Source: JAWWPY01 sp963822825 (lineage in GTDB: Bacteria; Actinomycetota; Actinomycetes; Streptosporangiales; Streptosporangiaceae). Taken from it: DNA of 64,000 bases. The translations under genes and the position numbers were made by a program. The stretch is from assembly GCA_963822825.1 (NCBI GenBank), contig CAWGIW010000003.1:62001-126000 (forward strand), written 5' to 3'. Below the pieces are notes generated by a model. That model saw nothing but the letters and a program-made list of their open reading frames with translations, did no database searches and was not told the DNA's origin. Positions 55,295-64,000 of the stretch are shown here, piece by piece. The stretch's first letter is position 1, and every line of letters begins with the position of its first letter.

Positions 55295-57849
55295 GAAGGA
55301 GCCGACGGGGCCGGTCCCCGTCGAGGCGTTCAAGCACGACGACAAGCGTGTCAACAACCCTACCGCTGACTCTGGTGAGCTAATGTCTCCCGACGTGGCG
55401 CAGCCCAAGCAGCTCAGGTACCCCCGCAACCCCGACCTCGACCCCCAGCTCGTCTGGGCGGGCAAGGACGAGCAGGACGGCGAGGACCTGGTCGTCGACG
55501 CGCCGCCGATCTACATCCAGGAAAAGATCGCCCCCCAGGTCATCATCGAGAACCTCCGCAAAGTCGTCGAGAAGCCCGAGCTGACGCTGTTCGACGACTT
55601 CGACGGCCTGGACGGCTACGAGGCCGTCGAGTACTACAAGCACGAGGCCAACTGGTCCAACCGGATGATCCTCGGCGACTCGCTGCAGGTGATGGCATCT
55701 CTCGCGGAGAAGGAGAACCTGCGGGGGAAGGTCCAGATGCTGTACCTGGATCCGCCGTACGGGATCAAGTTCAATTCGAATTGGCAAAATCGACAGACAA
55801 GCGAGAGGTAACGGACGGCAAGGTTGAAGACGTTACACGCGAAGTTGAGCAGATCAAGGCTTTCCGCGACACGTGGGAACTCGGCGTAAACTCATATCTG
55901 TCTTATCTTCGCGACCGTCTTGTGATGGCACGGGACATGCTTACCGAGACTGGCTCGGTATTCATCCAGATAGGCGATGAGAATGTTCACCTAGTGCGGG
56001 CTCTTCTGGACGAGGTGTTCGGAGCCGAAAATTGCGTCAGTCAGATAACCTTCCTCAAAACAAGTTCATCCACAGGCGAATTCGGTGGCACCTCAGACTA
56101 CGTGCTATGGTATGCGCGAGTCACGCGAAGACTTGAAATTCCGTGAGCTCTTTTATCAGAAGACAACCGGAGGAATAGGCGGATCCGGCTACACGCAGGT
56201 ACAACTGCCCAACGGTGACCGCAGGCCGCTAACAAAAGAAGAGATTGCAAACAATACTCTCCTCCCGTCGGGTAGCCGGATTTTCGCAGGCGATAATCTG
56301 ACAAGCCAGAGCGCGGGCCGCGCGAAGGGCGAAGGTGCCGCATCATGGTTCAAGGTTGAGATTGGCGGCCAAGAGTACGACCCTGGCATGAACGCGCGGT
56401 GGAAGACAAACGCCGATGGGATGGAGCGACTACTTCTTGCGAATCGCGTCCTGGCCCCACGGCGTGGCAAGAAGCTTGCGTACCTCCGGTACCTTGACGA
56501 CTTTCCCGGCAACGCCAATCGGTAATGTGTGGACTGACACGCTCGGCCAGAATCAGTTTGGCGGCGACAAGGTGTACGTCGTACAAACGGCTATTCCGGT
56601 GATAGAGCGCTGTATGCTCATGACCACCGATCCGGGCGACCTTGTGGTGGATCCCACCTGCGGCTCAGGAACGACAGCCTTCGTCGCAGAGAAATGGGGA
56701 AGACGCTGGATCACATTTGACACTTCGCGCGTCGCATTTGCACTCGCGCGGCAGCGTATCATGGCTGCGCAATTTCCTTTCTATAAACTTGTCGATCCGG
56801 CAGGTGATGTACGGAAGGGCTTCGCCTACAAGCGAATCCCGCATATCACGCTCAAGTCCATAGCAACCAACCCCGACATCAAGCCGGGCATGGATCATAA
56901 AGAGATCGACGCAGCCATCGCGAGGCACGCGGAGAGCGAGTTCCTCTACGACCAGCCGGAAGAGGACGAGCGCAAGGTCCGCGTCGCCGGTCCTTTCACC
57001 GTGGAGAGTTTGTCACCGCATGCCACAGTCGCCCCGGCCCGTTCCTCATCCGAGGAGACTGCGTACCAAGACGACGGGTCGGCTTTTGAGAAGAGCATCG
57101 TCGATAACCTTCTTAAGGCGGGTGTCCAGAACGGTCGGAAGGCGGAGCGCCTGCTGTTCGAGTCGCTGGCCCCCTACGCCGGTGAGTACATCCAGGCAGA
57201 GGGTGTCCAGCGGGAGACCGAGCAGCGGGTCGCCGTGTCGATCGGGCCGCGTTACGGGACGGTGGACGCGGAGTGGGTCAGGAAGGCGGCGCGGGAGGCG
57301 ACCCGGGGCCTGGGCTTTGACCTGCTGCTGGTGTGCGCGTTCTCGTTCGATCCCCAGGCCGGGAACGCGATGGAGGAGTTTTCGATCGGGCGGGTGCGGG
57401 TGCTCTTGGTTCGGATGAACTCCGACCTGGCGATGGGTGACGTGCTGCTGAAGAAGACCGGGTCTGGGAACCTGTTCACGGTGTTCGGCGAGCCGGATAT
57501 GGCGATCACTCACGAGGGCGAGGACATCGTCGTCGAGATCAAGGGCGTGGACGTCTATAACCCGACCACCGGGGAGATCCGGTCCTCTGGGACCGGGGAG
57601 ATCGCACTGTGGATGATCGACACCGACTACGACGGGGAGTCATTCTTCGTCAGGCACTGTTACTTCACCGGCGGCAACGACCCGTACAAGCGGCTCAAGG
57701 CGGCGCTGAAGGCGGACATCGATCCTGTGGCCTGGGAGACGCTGTACCAGACGAAGTCCCGGCCGTTCCCGAGGCCAGAGAAGGGGAAGATCGCCGTCAA
57801 GGTGATCAACCACTACGGCGACGAAGTGCTCCAGGTCTACGAGGTCTGA
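55281..57849 (+). CDS. Partner DNA methyltransferase (N6/N4), three frame breaks in the middle
   Basis: About 855 residues if repaired. The first part has LGDSLQVMASLAE and LDPPYGIKFNSNW (catalytic motif IV). Then come VNSYLSYLRDRLVMARDML, a target-recognition region, VWTDTLGQNQFGG and DPTCGSGTTAFVAEKWGRRW (SAM-binding motif I). The order IV-TRD-I is that of beta-class enzymes with this kind of Res. Breaks: about 55790 (one A short in an A-run), about 56120 (one short) and about 56510 (one extra). Between 55.79 and 57.0 kb the DNA is visibly poorer in GC. A C-terminal extension FDLLLVCAFSFDPQAG and ending in HYGDEVLQVYEV is well kept. Confidence 0.8.
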
Positions 57850-57852
57850 CCA

Positions 57853-60636
57853 ATGGAGTACACCGGTACCCAGCGGGCGGCGATCGGGACTCTCGACGAG
57901 CCGCTGCTGATCGTGGCGTGCGCGGGGTCGGGCAAGACCCAGGTGATCTCGGAACGGATCGTCGAGATCCTGCGGCGGCCTGGCGTCGAGCCGAAGAACA
58001 TCGTCGCGTTCACCTTCACGGAGAAGGCGGCCGCGGAGCTCAAGGAGCGGGTGACGTCGCTGACCACCGCGGTGTTCCCCGACATGACGGGGCTCGCCGA
58101 GCTATTTATCGGGACCATGCACGGGTACGCCCGGGATCTGCTGCAGACCTACGTGCCGCTCACGTTCAAGCGGAACGTGCTGTCGGACATCCAGACGCGG
58201 CTGTTCATCGACAGACACAGCCGTGCCAGTGGGCTGACCGTCACCGACGCGGTGGTGAACGGAGTGCCGAAGAAACTCAAGCGTTTCGTCAACTCGCCGC
58301 TGTGGATGCAGGTCCTGGGCATTCTGCGCGAGGACGACGTAGACGAGACGCTCCTGCTGGCGCCGCTGATCGCGGCGAGGGATGGGTACCGGAGGCTGCT
58401 TGCGGAGAAGAACTACTTCGACTTCACCGAGCTGCTGCGGGTTGCGGTCGACCTGCTCGGCGAGGATGTCGACGACGAGATCGGCGGCCCGCTTGTCCGG
58501 CACGTGCGGGACCACGTGCGATACGTCGTTGTGGACGAGTACCAGGACACGAACCCGATTCAGGAGAAGCTGATCGAGCGGCTCTGCCGGTTCGGTGCGA
58601 ACCTGTGCGTGGTCGGCGACGACGATCAGACCATTTATCAGTGGCGCGGCAGCGCAGTGGCCAACATCTTGTCGTTCGTCGAGCGGAAGGCAGGCGTGCG
58701 GACCGTCACGCTCGACGAGAACTTCCGCTCGTCTAAGGGGATCGTCGCGCTCGGCCGGGATGTGGCGGCGCTCAACGACCCCGACCGGCTGTCGAAGAAC
58801 ATGGTCGCAGCCGGGCACCAGTCGTACGAGCGAGGCGACATGCTCGCGCTCGCCTTCGACTCGTCCACCGACGAGTCGGCATGGATCTGCGACCGGATCG
58901 CGCGGCTGCGCGGGGCGCCGTTCATCGATTCCCCCGACGCGCTGCCTCGCGGGCTGTCCTGGTCGGACTTCGCGGTGCTGTTCCGGTCGGTCTCTAAGGA
59001 CGCGGACGCCCTGGTGGCCGAGCTTCGGCGGCGGTCGATCCCGTACGTGATCAAGGGGCTCACGCGGCTGTTCGACGCACCCGAGGTGCAGGCCTGCGTT
59101 GCCTGCTTCCAGTTCATCTTGCAGGAGGTCTCGGCCGATGACATCGTAGACGCGTGGACCGCGGCCGATATCGGCGTCTCGCGGGCTTCGCTTGAGGCGG
59201 CGCTGCCGATCCTCGAGGAGGCGCGGAACTGGCAGCAGGGCGAACGCTGGGGCACCTATAACATCCAGCGCACCTACCTGCGGTTCCTCGAAGCCCTCGG
59301 CATCAGGGAGGAGACGGTGCCGTCGTTCGGCGGCGACGCCGGGGCCACTGAGCGGGGCGAGCTGGTCTTTTACAACCTCGGCAAGTTCAGCCAGGCGATC
59401 TCAGACTTCGAGCAGATTTACTTCCAGTCCGCGCCGCAGGCCAAGTACGACGCGTTCGTGAAGTGGCTCGTCTACCAGGCGCCCGACTACTACGCCGAGA
59501 GCGACGCCGACGTAGGGTACGCGACCCCGGACGCGGTGACAATCGCCACCGTGCACCAGGCCAAGGGGATGCAGTGGCCTGCGGTGTTCGTGCCGGCGCT
59601 GCGGCGCAACCGGTTCCCCTCTCCACGGCAGGGCGGCCTCAACGTCTTCCACGTGATCCCCGCCGCGGCAGTCCCAGACGGGGACAGGTACCGGGGAACC
59701 GAGGCGGACGAGACTCGGCTCTTCTACGTTGCGGTTACCCGGGCACAGAAATACCTGCACCTGTCCTTCTCCCCTGGTGATTCGCCGCGGTACGCGAAGC
59801 GGTCGCCGTTCTTCGACTTCGCGACGAAGAACCAGTACATGCTGACCGCGGAGCCGCCATTGTCGGTGCCTGCGGGCGGGCGGCTTGAGCCCCGGGCGCG
59901 GCACGAGGTGCCGGATGTCACGCTCAGCTTCAGCGACCTGAAATACTTCTTCGAATGCCCGTACGAGTTCAAGCTCCGGTTCCTGTACGGGTTCAACCCG
60001 CCGATCCACGAGGCCCTGGGCTACGGCAAATCGGTGCACGACGTAATGGCCGAGGTGCACAAGCGGGCACTTGACGGCGATATCGTCTCAGGTCTTGACG
60101 CGGAAGAGCTGGTAGACCGGCATTTGAACACGCCGTTCGCCTATCCCGCGCTCCGCGCGGACCTGCGGCTGGCCGCGATCCGTGCCGTCCGGCAGTATGT
60201 GGCGGAGAACCGCACCCGGCTAGAGAACACCCTCTACTCCGAACAGCAGATCCAGGTCCACGTCGCGCCCGGGATCACGGTCGACGGCCGGATCGACCTG
60301 ATCACCGAGCTAGACACCGGCGAGACGTCGATCGTCAACTTCAAGTCCACCGAGCGCGCCCAGGCCGAGGAGATCACCCGCGACCAACTGCACATCTACG
60401 CGGTTGGCTTCCAGGAGCTGACCGGGCAGCGCGCAGACGTCCTTGAGGTGCTCAACCTCGACAAGAAGGGGAAGACCACCAGAGAACTGGTGAACGACTC
60501 CCTGCTTACTGAGATCCGGGACAAGATCGCCGACGCCGGTGAGGACCTGCGCGCCAACCGGCTACCCCGGCTTCCTCACTGGTGCTCGACGTGTGCGGAC
60601 TGCGACCTAGTGGGCCTCTGCAGGAATCGCCAGTGA
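57853..60636 (+). CDS. UvrD/PcrA-like helicase with PD-(D/E)xK nuclease and Fe-S-type Cys cluster
   Basis: 927 residues, ATG three bases after the mod stop. SF1A motifs: TQRAAI (Q motif), ACAGSGKTQ (residues 22-30), FTEKAAAELKERV, VVVDEYQDTNPIQ, VGDDDQTIYQWRG, VTIATVHQAKGMQW, YVAVTRAQ. The C-terminal domain is RecB-like: YFFECPYEFKLRFLYG, DGRIDLITEL...SIVNFKS and the four-Cys site CSTCADCDLVGLC. It unwinds and probably cuts DNA. Intact, and transcribed with the Res/Mod pair, so it is likely part of that restriction system and not housekeeping. Confidence 0.93.
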   Translation: MEYTGTQRAAIGTLDEPLLIVACAGSGKTQVISERIVEILRRPGVEPKNIVAFTFTEKAAAELKERVTSLTTAVFPDMTGLAELFIGTMHGYARDLLQTYVPLTFKRNVLSDIQTRLFIDRHSRASGLTVTDAVVNGVPKKLKRFVNSPLWMQVLGILREDDVDETLLLAPLIAARDGYRRLLAEKNYFDFTELLRVAVDLLGEDVDDEIGGPLVRHVRDHVRYVVVDEYQDTNPIQEKLIERLCRFGANLCVVGDDDQTIYQWRGSAVANILSFVERKAGVRTVTLDENFRSSKGIVALGRDVAALNDPDRLSKNMVAAGHQSYERGDMLALAFDSSTDESAWICDRIARLRGAPFIDSPDALPRGLSWSDFAVLFRSVSKDADALVAELRRRSIPYVIKGLTRLFDAPEVQACVACFQFILQEVSADDIVDAWTAADIGVSRASLEAALPILEEARNWQQGERWGTYNIQRTYLRFLEALGIREETVPSFGGDAGATERGELVFYNLGKFSQAISDFEQIYFQSAPQAKYDAFVKWLVYQAPDYYAESDADVGYATPDAVTIATVHQAKGMQWPAVFVPALRRNRFPSPRQGGLNVFHVIPAAAVPDGDRYRGTEADETRLFYVAVTRAQKYLHLSFSPGDSPRYAKRSPFFDFATKNQYMLTAEPPLSVPAGGRLEPRARHEVPDVTLSFSDLKYFFECPYEFKLRFLYGFNPPIHEALGYGKSVHDVMAEVHKRALDGDIVSGLDAEELVDRHLNTPFAYPALRADLRLAAIRAVRQYVAENRTRLENTLYSEQQIQVHVAPGITVDGRIDLITELDTGETSIVNFKSTERAQAEEITRDQLHIYAVGFQELTGQRADVLEVLNLDKKGKTTRELVNDSLLTEIRDKIADAGEDLRANRLPRLPHWCSTCADCDLVGLCRNRQ

Positions 60637-60712
60637 TCATTATCGATCATTTTATCGAATCCTGTTACGCTGAGAGAAGTTTCGACTCCTCTGGGAGAGG
60701 GAGGGGGAGGAC
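60637..60712. promoter_or_regulatory. AT-rich direct repeat and strong ribosome-binding site before the ietA-like gene
   Basis: ATCATTATCGA (60636-60646) is followed by ATCATTTTATCGA (60646-60658), two near-identical direct repeats in a local AT-rich patch. A purine-rich GGGAGGGGGAGG leader ends just before the ATG at 60713. It looks like an internal promoter with its own control. Confidence 0.5.
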
Positions 60713-61690
60713 ATGACTGCCTCCGCCGACCACATCAAGGCGCTGGTCCGCGCGCATGCTGCCGGGGACGAGATTGGTTTCTATTCGGTCGCGCTGCAGA
60801 TGGCCGCGGGTGCGGCCCGGCGTGGGCAGAACCGTTTCGCCGACGACCTGAAAAATCTCATCGACGCGGCACGGGCCGAGCGCATCCCCCGCGTGACCCC
60901 CACACCGGTTATTCAGCCGCGCGGCGAACTCGCCGACCTGGTGACCGCCGAGTATCCCGACGTCCGCCTTTCCGACATGACTCTCAGTGCGGCCACGCGA
61001 GCGCGACTTGACCAGGTCCTGCATGAGCAGAGGCAGCGAGACCTGCTCGAGTCACATGGTTTCGCGCCGATCCACCGACTGCTTCTCACCGGGCCGCCAG
61101 GCACGGGGAAGTCGATGACCGCCTCCGTGCTCGCGACCGAGCTTTCCCTGCCGCTGTTCACGATCCGGCTAGACGCGCTGATCAGTAAGTACATGGGCGA
61201 GACGTCTGGGAAACTGCGGGTGATCTTCGACGCGACGGTCCGTACACGTGCTGTGTACCTTTTCGACGAATTTGACGCAATCGGAGCACAGCGGACTGCC
61301 GGGAATGATGTCGGTGAAGCCAGGCGCATTCTTAACACCTTCCTCTTGTTCCTCGATGACACTCAGCCCGAGAGCCTTGTTGTGGCGGCCACCAATCACC
61401 CTGCGCTGCTCGACACGGCGCTGTTCCGCCGTTTTGACGGTGTTATCGCTTATGCTCTACCTGATTCCACGCAATCTCTCGACGTGCTGCGCCGTCGTCT
61501 TAGTGCAGTCGACACGTCTGCGGTCTCCTGGAATGAGGTAGCCAATCACGTGAATGAGCTAAGTCAGGCCGAACTCGTGCGTGCCGCAGAAGCGGCAGCT
61601 AAACGAGCAATTCTCGACGGAAGCGCGTCGGTCAGCACTGCTGGCCTTGCCTCGTCCCTGGACGAGCGCCACACGGCGCGCCATGGCTGA
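60713..61690 (+). CDS. AAA ATPase, IetA-like
   Basis: 325 residues. Walker A GPPGTGKS at residues 127-134, Walker B VYLFDEFDAIG at 181-191, sensor-like VVAATNHPALL and FRRFDGVIAY as arginine-finger region: a classical AAA ATPase. The N-terminal 110 residues are a helical adaptor. The next gene is a subtilase overlapping by 8 bases; the AAA plus subtilisin-like pair matches IetA/IetS, reported (from memory) as a phage-defence system. The ATPase probably senses or unfolds a target and controls the protease. Intact. Confidence 0.85.
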   Translation: MTASADHIKALVRAHAAGDEIGFYSVALQMAAGAARRGQNRFADDLKNLIDAARAERIPRVTPTPVIQPRGELADLVTAEYPDVRLSDMTLSAATRARLDQVLHEQRQRDLLESHGFAPIHRLLLTGPPGTGKSMTASVLATELSLPLFTIRLDALISKYMGETSGKLRVIFDATVRTRAVYLFDEFDAIGAQRTAGNDVGEARRILNTFLLFLDDTQPESLVVAATNHPALLDTALFRRFDGVIAYALPDSTQSLDVLRRRLSAVDTSAVSWNEVANHVNELSQAELVRAAEAAAKRAILDGSASVSTAGLASSLDERHTARHG

Positions 61691-64000
61691 GGGCCCACCC
61701 GAGCGTCCCGGCCGTACGCCACTCTCCCACCTAGTCGTCCCATGGCCTGCTTCAGACCAGGCATACAAGGGCCGCAGTGGCGGTGCGGCGAAGCCGATCA
61801 GGGCGATCGGTGACAGGCAGAGCCACGCTGCGCGGCTGTCGGGCGAGCTTGAGTCCGCACGGGATTCCGCACGTGCCAACCTGGCCGGGGTGAGCCCCGA
61901 TGTCGCCGCCGATGGCTTCGCGCTATCCGTTGAGAGCTGGTCGGATGAGCCGGGCTACAAGCTGGCCGTGCAGAGTCTGGACACGTCAGGGGCGAAGCTA
62001 CTCAGCGTCATACCGGGCACGGACCAGTGGCCCGAGCGTGCCGTGGTCTGGCTGCCGTTCGGCGCGGTAGGGGCGTTCTTCACGAAGATCGAGCAGTTCG
62101 CCACCGAAACCACGTCTCGGGGCAATCCAAGGAACCAGGCGCTCGTGGCCAACATCGCAGACCTGCGCCTCGCGGTGCTGCACGACCTGTGGCAAGAACC
62201 CGAGCAGTTTCCAGAGGCCGATGAGGTCCGCTGGTGGGAGGTGTGGCTGGCACGTCTCGCGCCGACGCCTGCCGCCCGCAGAAGCAAGAAGGGCGACGTT
62301 GGATTCTTTCCGTCTCGTCAGCTAGTCGGCGGCCCCGGCGCGGTCCTGCGAGCGGTCGCTGCCGCACGGGCCTGGCAAGTGGTACCCGGATTACTCACCT
62401 TCCCGGACAACGTGATCGGGTTGGTCCGCGCGTCGGCGTCCGAGCTTGGAACACTCCTATCCACCAGTGCTGTGCCGAGCGAACTGCACCGCGCCCGGGT
62501 GACTTCCGAGATCTCCGGCCTAGACCCGCTTGATCAAGATGAGTGGGTCGCGGACCTCGTGGGCCGAATCAAGGCCGCAGAGCCGGACGCCTCCGCCGTC
62601 TGCGTGCTGGACACCGGCCTGATGAGTGCGCACCCGCTGCTGCGCGCCTCCGTCAACCGGGCGCTGTCCGCGCTGGACGGTGAGGGACCCGGAGATCAGG
62701 CCGGGCATGGCACCGCGATGGCGGGGCTTGCCCTCTTCCATGATCTGGACCGCGACCTGATGGCGAAGGGCGTCGTCTCGCTCAGGCACCGCATCGAATC
62801 AGTCAAGGTACTCCGGGGCAGCCACGACACGACGAACGCCCCGGAGATGTACCCGACGATCACGGCGATCGCGATCGCGGCGGTCGAAACAGACCAGGTC
62901 CGGCGGCGTGCGTTCTCGATGGCCGTCACAGTGGACGGCTCCGATGGCTCGGACGGCAGCCCCACGTCGTATTCCGCTGCATTTGACGCGCTGGCCTTCG
63001 GCACCGACATCGCCAGGAGCGATGATGGTATCGAGCTCCTTGGCCGACCCGACCCGCACGCGGCCCGGCTTTTCGTGTTGAGCGCGGGCAACGTGCCCGC
63101 CGATCAGTGGACGATGGACCACCTAGCGCTGTCGGACGTGGCACCAGTGCAGAACCCCGCGCAGGCGTGGAACGCGCTGACGGTCGGCGCCTACACCGAG
63201 AAAGTCACTCCGCCGACGGCCGAATTGTTCAGTGGCTGGGCCACGGTCGCAACCACGGGCGAACTGTCCCCGTTCAGCCGCACGTCTATGACCTTCGACC
63301 GCGGCTGGCCAATCAAGCCCGACATCGTATTGGAAGGGGGGAACCTGCTGGCCGATCCGAGTGGCACTCAGTTCGACCAGCACGACGACGTGTCCCTGCT
63401 CACGACGGGAAATGCCACCTTCCGCTTGCTCACCACTGCCAACGCGACGAGCGCTGCCACTGCGCAGGCCGCGCGACTCGCGGCGGTGGCGATGGAGCAG
63501 TACCCGGGCCTATGGCCGGAGACGGCGCGTGGCCTGCTGGTACACGCGGCCGAATGGACGCCTGCCATGAAGGCGCACTTTCATGCCGCAGGGACGAAAA
63601 AGCGCGAACGTGTTCAGTTGCTGCGACGCTACGGCTGGGGCGTTCCCACCGAAGAACGGGTGCTCAGCAGCGCGGCCAGCTCGGTGACGCTGATCCTCCA
63701 GGACGAGTTCCAGCCGTTCGAGCGCGGCAAGAGCAGCGGAATCACAATGCGCGCGCTCCGGCTCCATAAGCTCCCATGGCCTCAGGAACAGCTGCGCGAC
63801 CTGTTCGGCGCAGACGTCCGCCTGCGGGTCACGCTCTCGTACTTCGTGGAGCCGAATCCGTCCAGCCGAGGCTGGCAGGGCAAGTACCGGTACGCGTCGC
63901 ACGGCCTCCGGTTCGACGTGAAGCGCCCGACGGAGACCGTCGAGGACTTCCAACGTCGGCTCGGCAACCAGGCGGCGCGCGAAGAGGGCGGCGATGCGCC
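61683..64000 (+). CDS. Subtilisin-like (S8) serine protease, IetS-like; runs off the window
   Basis: At least 772 residues and still open at the window end. The start is the ATG overlapping the stop of the ATPase gene by 8 bases. About 300 N-terminal residues precede the catalytic domain. Asp310 is in VCVLDTG, His342 in GHGTAMAG. The third residue is probably Ser590 in ATSAATAQAARL, which departs from the usual GTS(M/F)ATP. No signal peptide, so cytoplasmic, consistent with a defence effector. In ietAS-type pairs the protease would be held in check by the ATPase. Beyond residue 600 the C-terminal region has no assigned domain. Confidence 0.85.
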   Translation, partial: MAEGPPERPGRTPLSHLVVPWPASDQAYKGRSGGAAKPIRAIGDRQSHAARLSGELESARDSARANLAGVSPDVAADGFALSVESWSDEPGYKLAVQSLDTSGAKLLSVIPGTDQWPERAVVWLPFGAVGAFFTKIEQFATETTSRGNPRNQALVANIADLRLAVLHDLWQEPEQFPEADEVRWWEVWLARLAPTPAARRSKKGDVGFFPSRQLVGGPGAVLRAVAAARAWQVVPGLLTFPDNVIGLVRASASELGTLLSTSAVPSELHRARVTSEISGLDPLDQDEWVADLVGRIKAAEPDASAVCVLDTGLMSAHPLLRASVNRALSALDGEGPGDQAGHGTAMAGLALFHDLDRDLMAKGVVSLRHRIESVKVLRGSHDTTNAPEMYPTITAIAIAAVETDQVRRRAFSMAVTVDGSDGSDGSPTSYSAAFDALAFGTDIARSDDGIELLGRPDPHAARLFVLSAGNVPADQWTMDHLALSDVAPVQNPAQAWNALTVGAYTEKVTPPTAELFSGWATVATTGELSPFSRTSMTFDRGWPIKPDIVLEGGNLLADPSGTQFDQHDDVSLLTTGNATFRLLTTANATSAATAQAARLAAVAMEQYPGLWPETARGLLVHAAEWTPAMKAHFHAAGTKKRERVQLLRRYGWGVPTEERVLSSAASSVTLILQDEFQPFERGKSSGITMRALRLHKLPWPQEQLRDLFGADVRLRVTLSYFVEPNPSSRGWQGKYRYASHGLRFDVKRPTETVEDFQRRLGNQAAREEGGDA

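Overview
The window is very GC-rich, with GTG/TTG starts, 4-base stop/start overlaps, an AfsR/SARP-type regulator, NarL-type two-component genes and DUF3375/DUF2397-type Wadjet genes. It therefore looks like the chromosome of a filamentous actinomycete. I cannot fix the genus. No rRNA, tRNA or CRISPR array was seen.

Layout. 0-13.2 kb is mostly ordinary accessory metabolism: a partial AraC-type regulator, an SDR, a DMT transporter, a secreted sialidase-like protein (frameshifted), a beta-lactamase-fold hydrolase with a divergent TetR and three palindromic operators, an epimerase remnant, a histidine kinase/response regulator pair and a secreted kelch propeller. 13.5-20.9 kb holds a VapBC remnant and a complete type I Wadjet set (jetA-B-C-D, minus strand), broken by many single-base gains. 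A GNAT gene at 21.0-21.7 kb carries the same kind of lesion. 22.1-25.7 kb is a lower-GC cassette: Trypco1 protein, trypsin-like protease, cyclase-type alpha-alpha repeat protein, cupin, Nudix. 26.3-35.6 kb is a decayed HTH-antitoxin/PIN copy followed by an intact second Wadjet operon of the TIGR02677/02678/02680/02679 kind. 35.6-40.9 kb holds a frameshifted SARP regulator, an RsbW-like ATPase, CsbD, and an intact HTH/PIN toxin-antitoxin pair followed by a scrap of the jetD 3' end. 40.9-43.5 kb is a beta-glucosidase/MFS operon. 43.7-44.6 kb holds conjugation-ATPase and integrase remnants.

44.6-64 kb is a defence island. On the minus strand lie herA, nurA and a Dam-type methylase, with nurA split by a recombinase/IS5 mosaic. 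Divergent from them run a BPTD_3080-type restriction helicase, its methyltransferase, a UvrD-like helicase-nuclease, and an AAA ATPase plus subtilase pair resembling ietAS. The subtilase runs off the window end.

How it fits together. The right half is stacked anti-DNA immunity: two Wadjets, restriction-modification, HerA-NurA and ietAS-like genes, between mobile-element debris. Direct repeats of the jetD tail at 7.25, 35.5 and 40.8 kb, and a 336-nt duplication of the toxin-antitoxin locus at 26.3 and 40.1 kb, indicate that these cassettes were duplicated and recombined. The best candidates for something undescribed are the Trypco1/trypsin/toroid/cupin cassette and the contiguous restriction-helicase-ietAS run.
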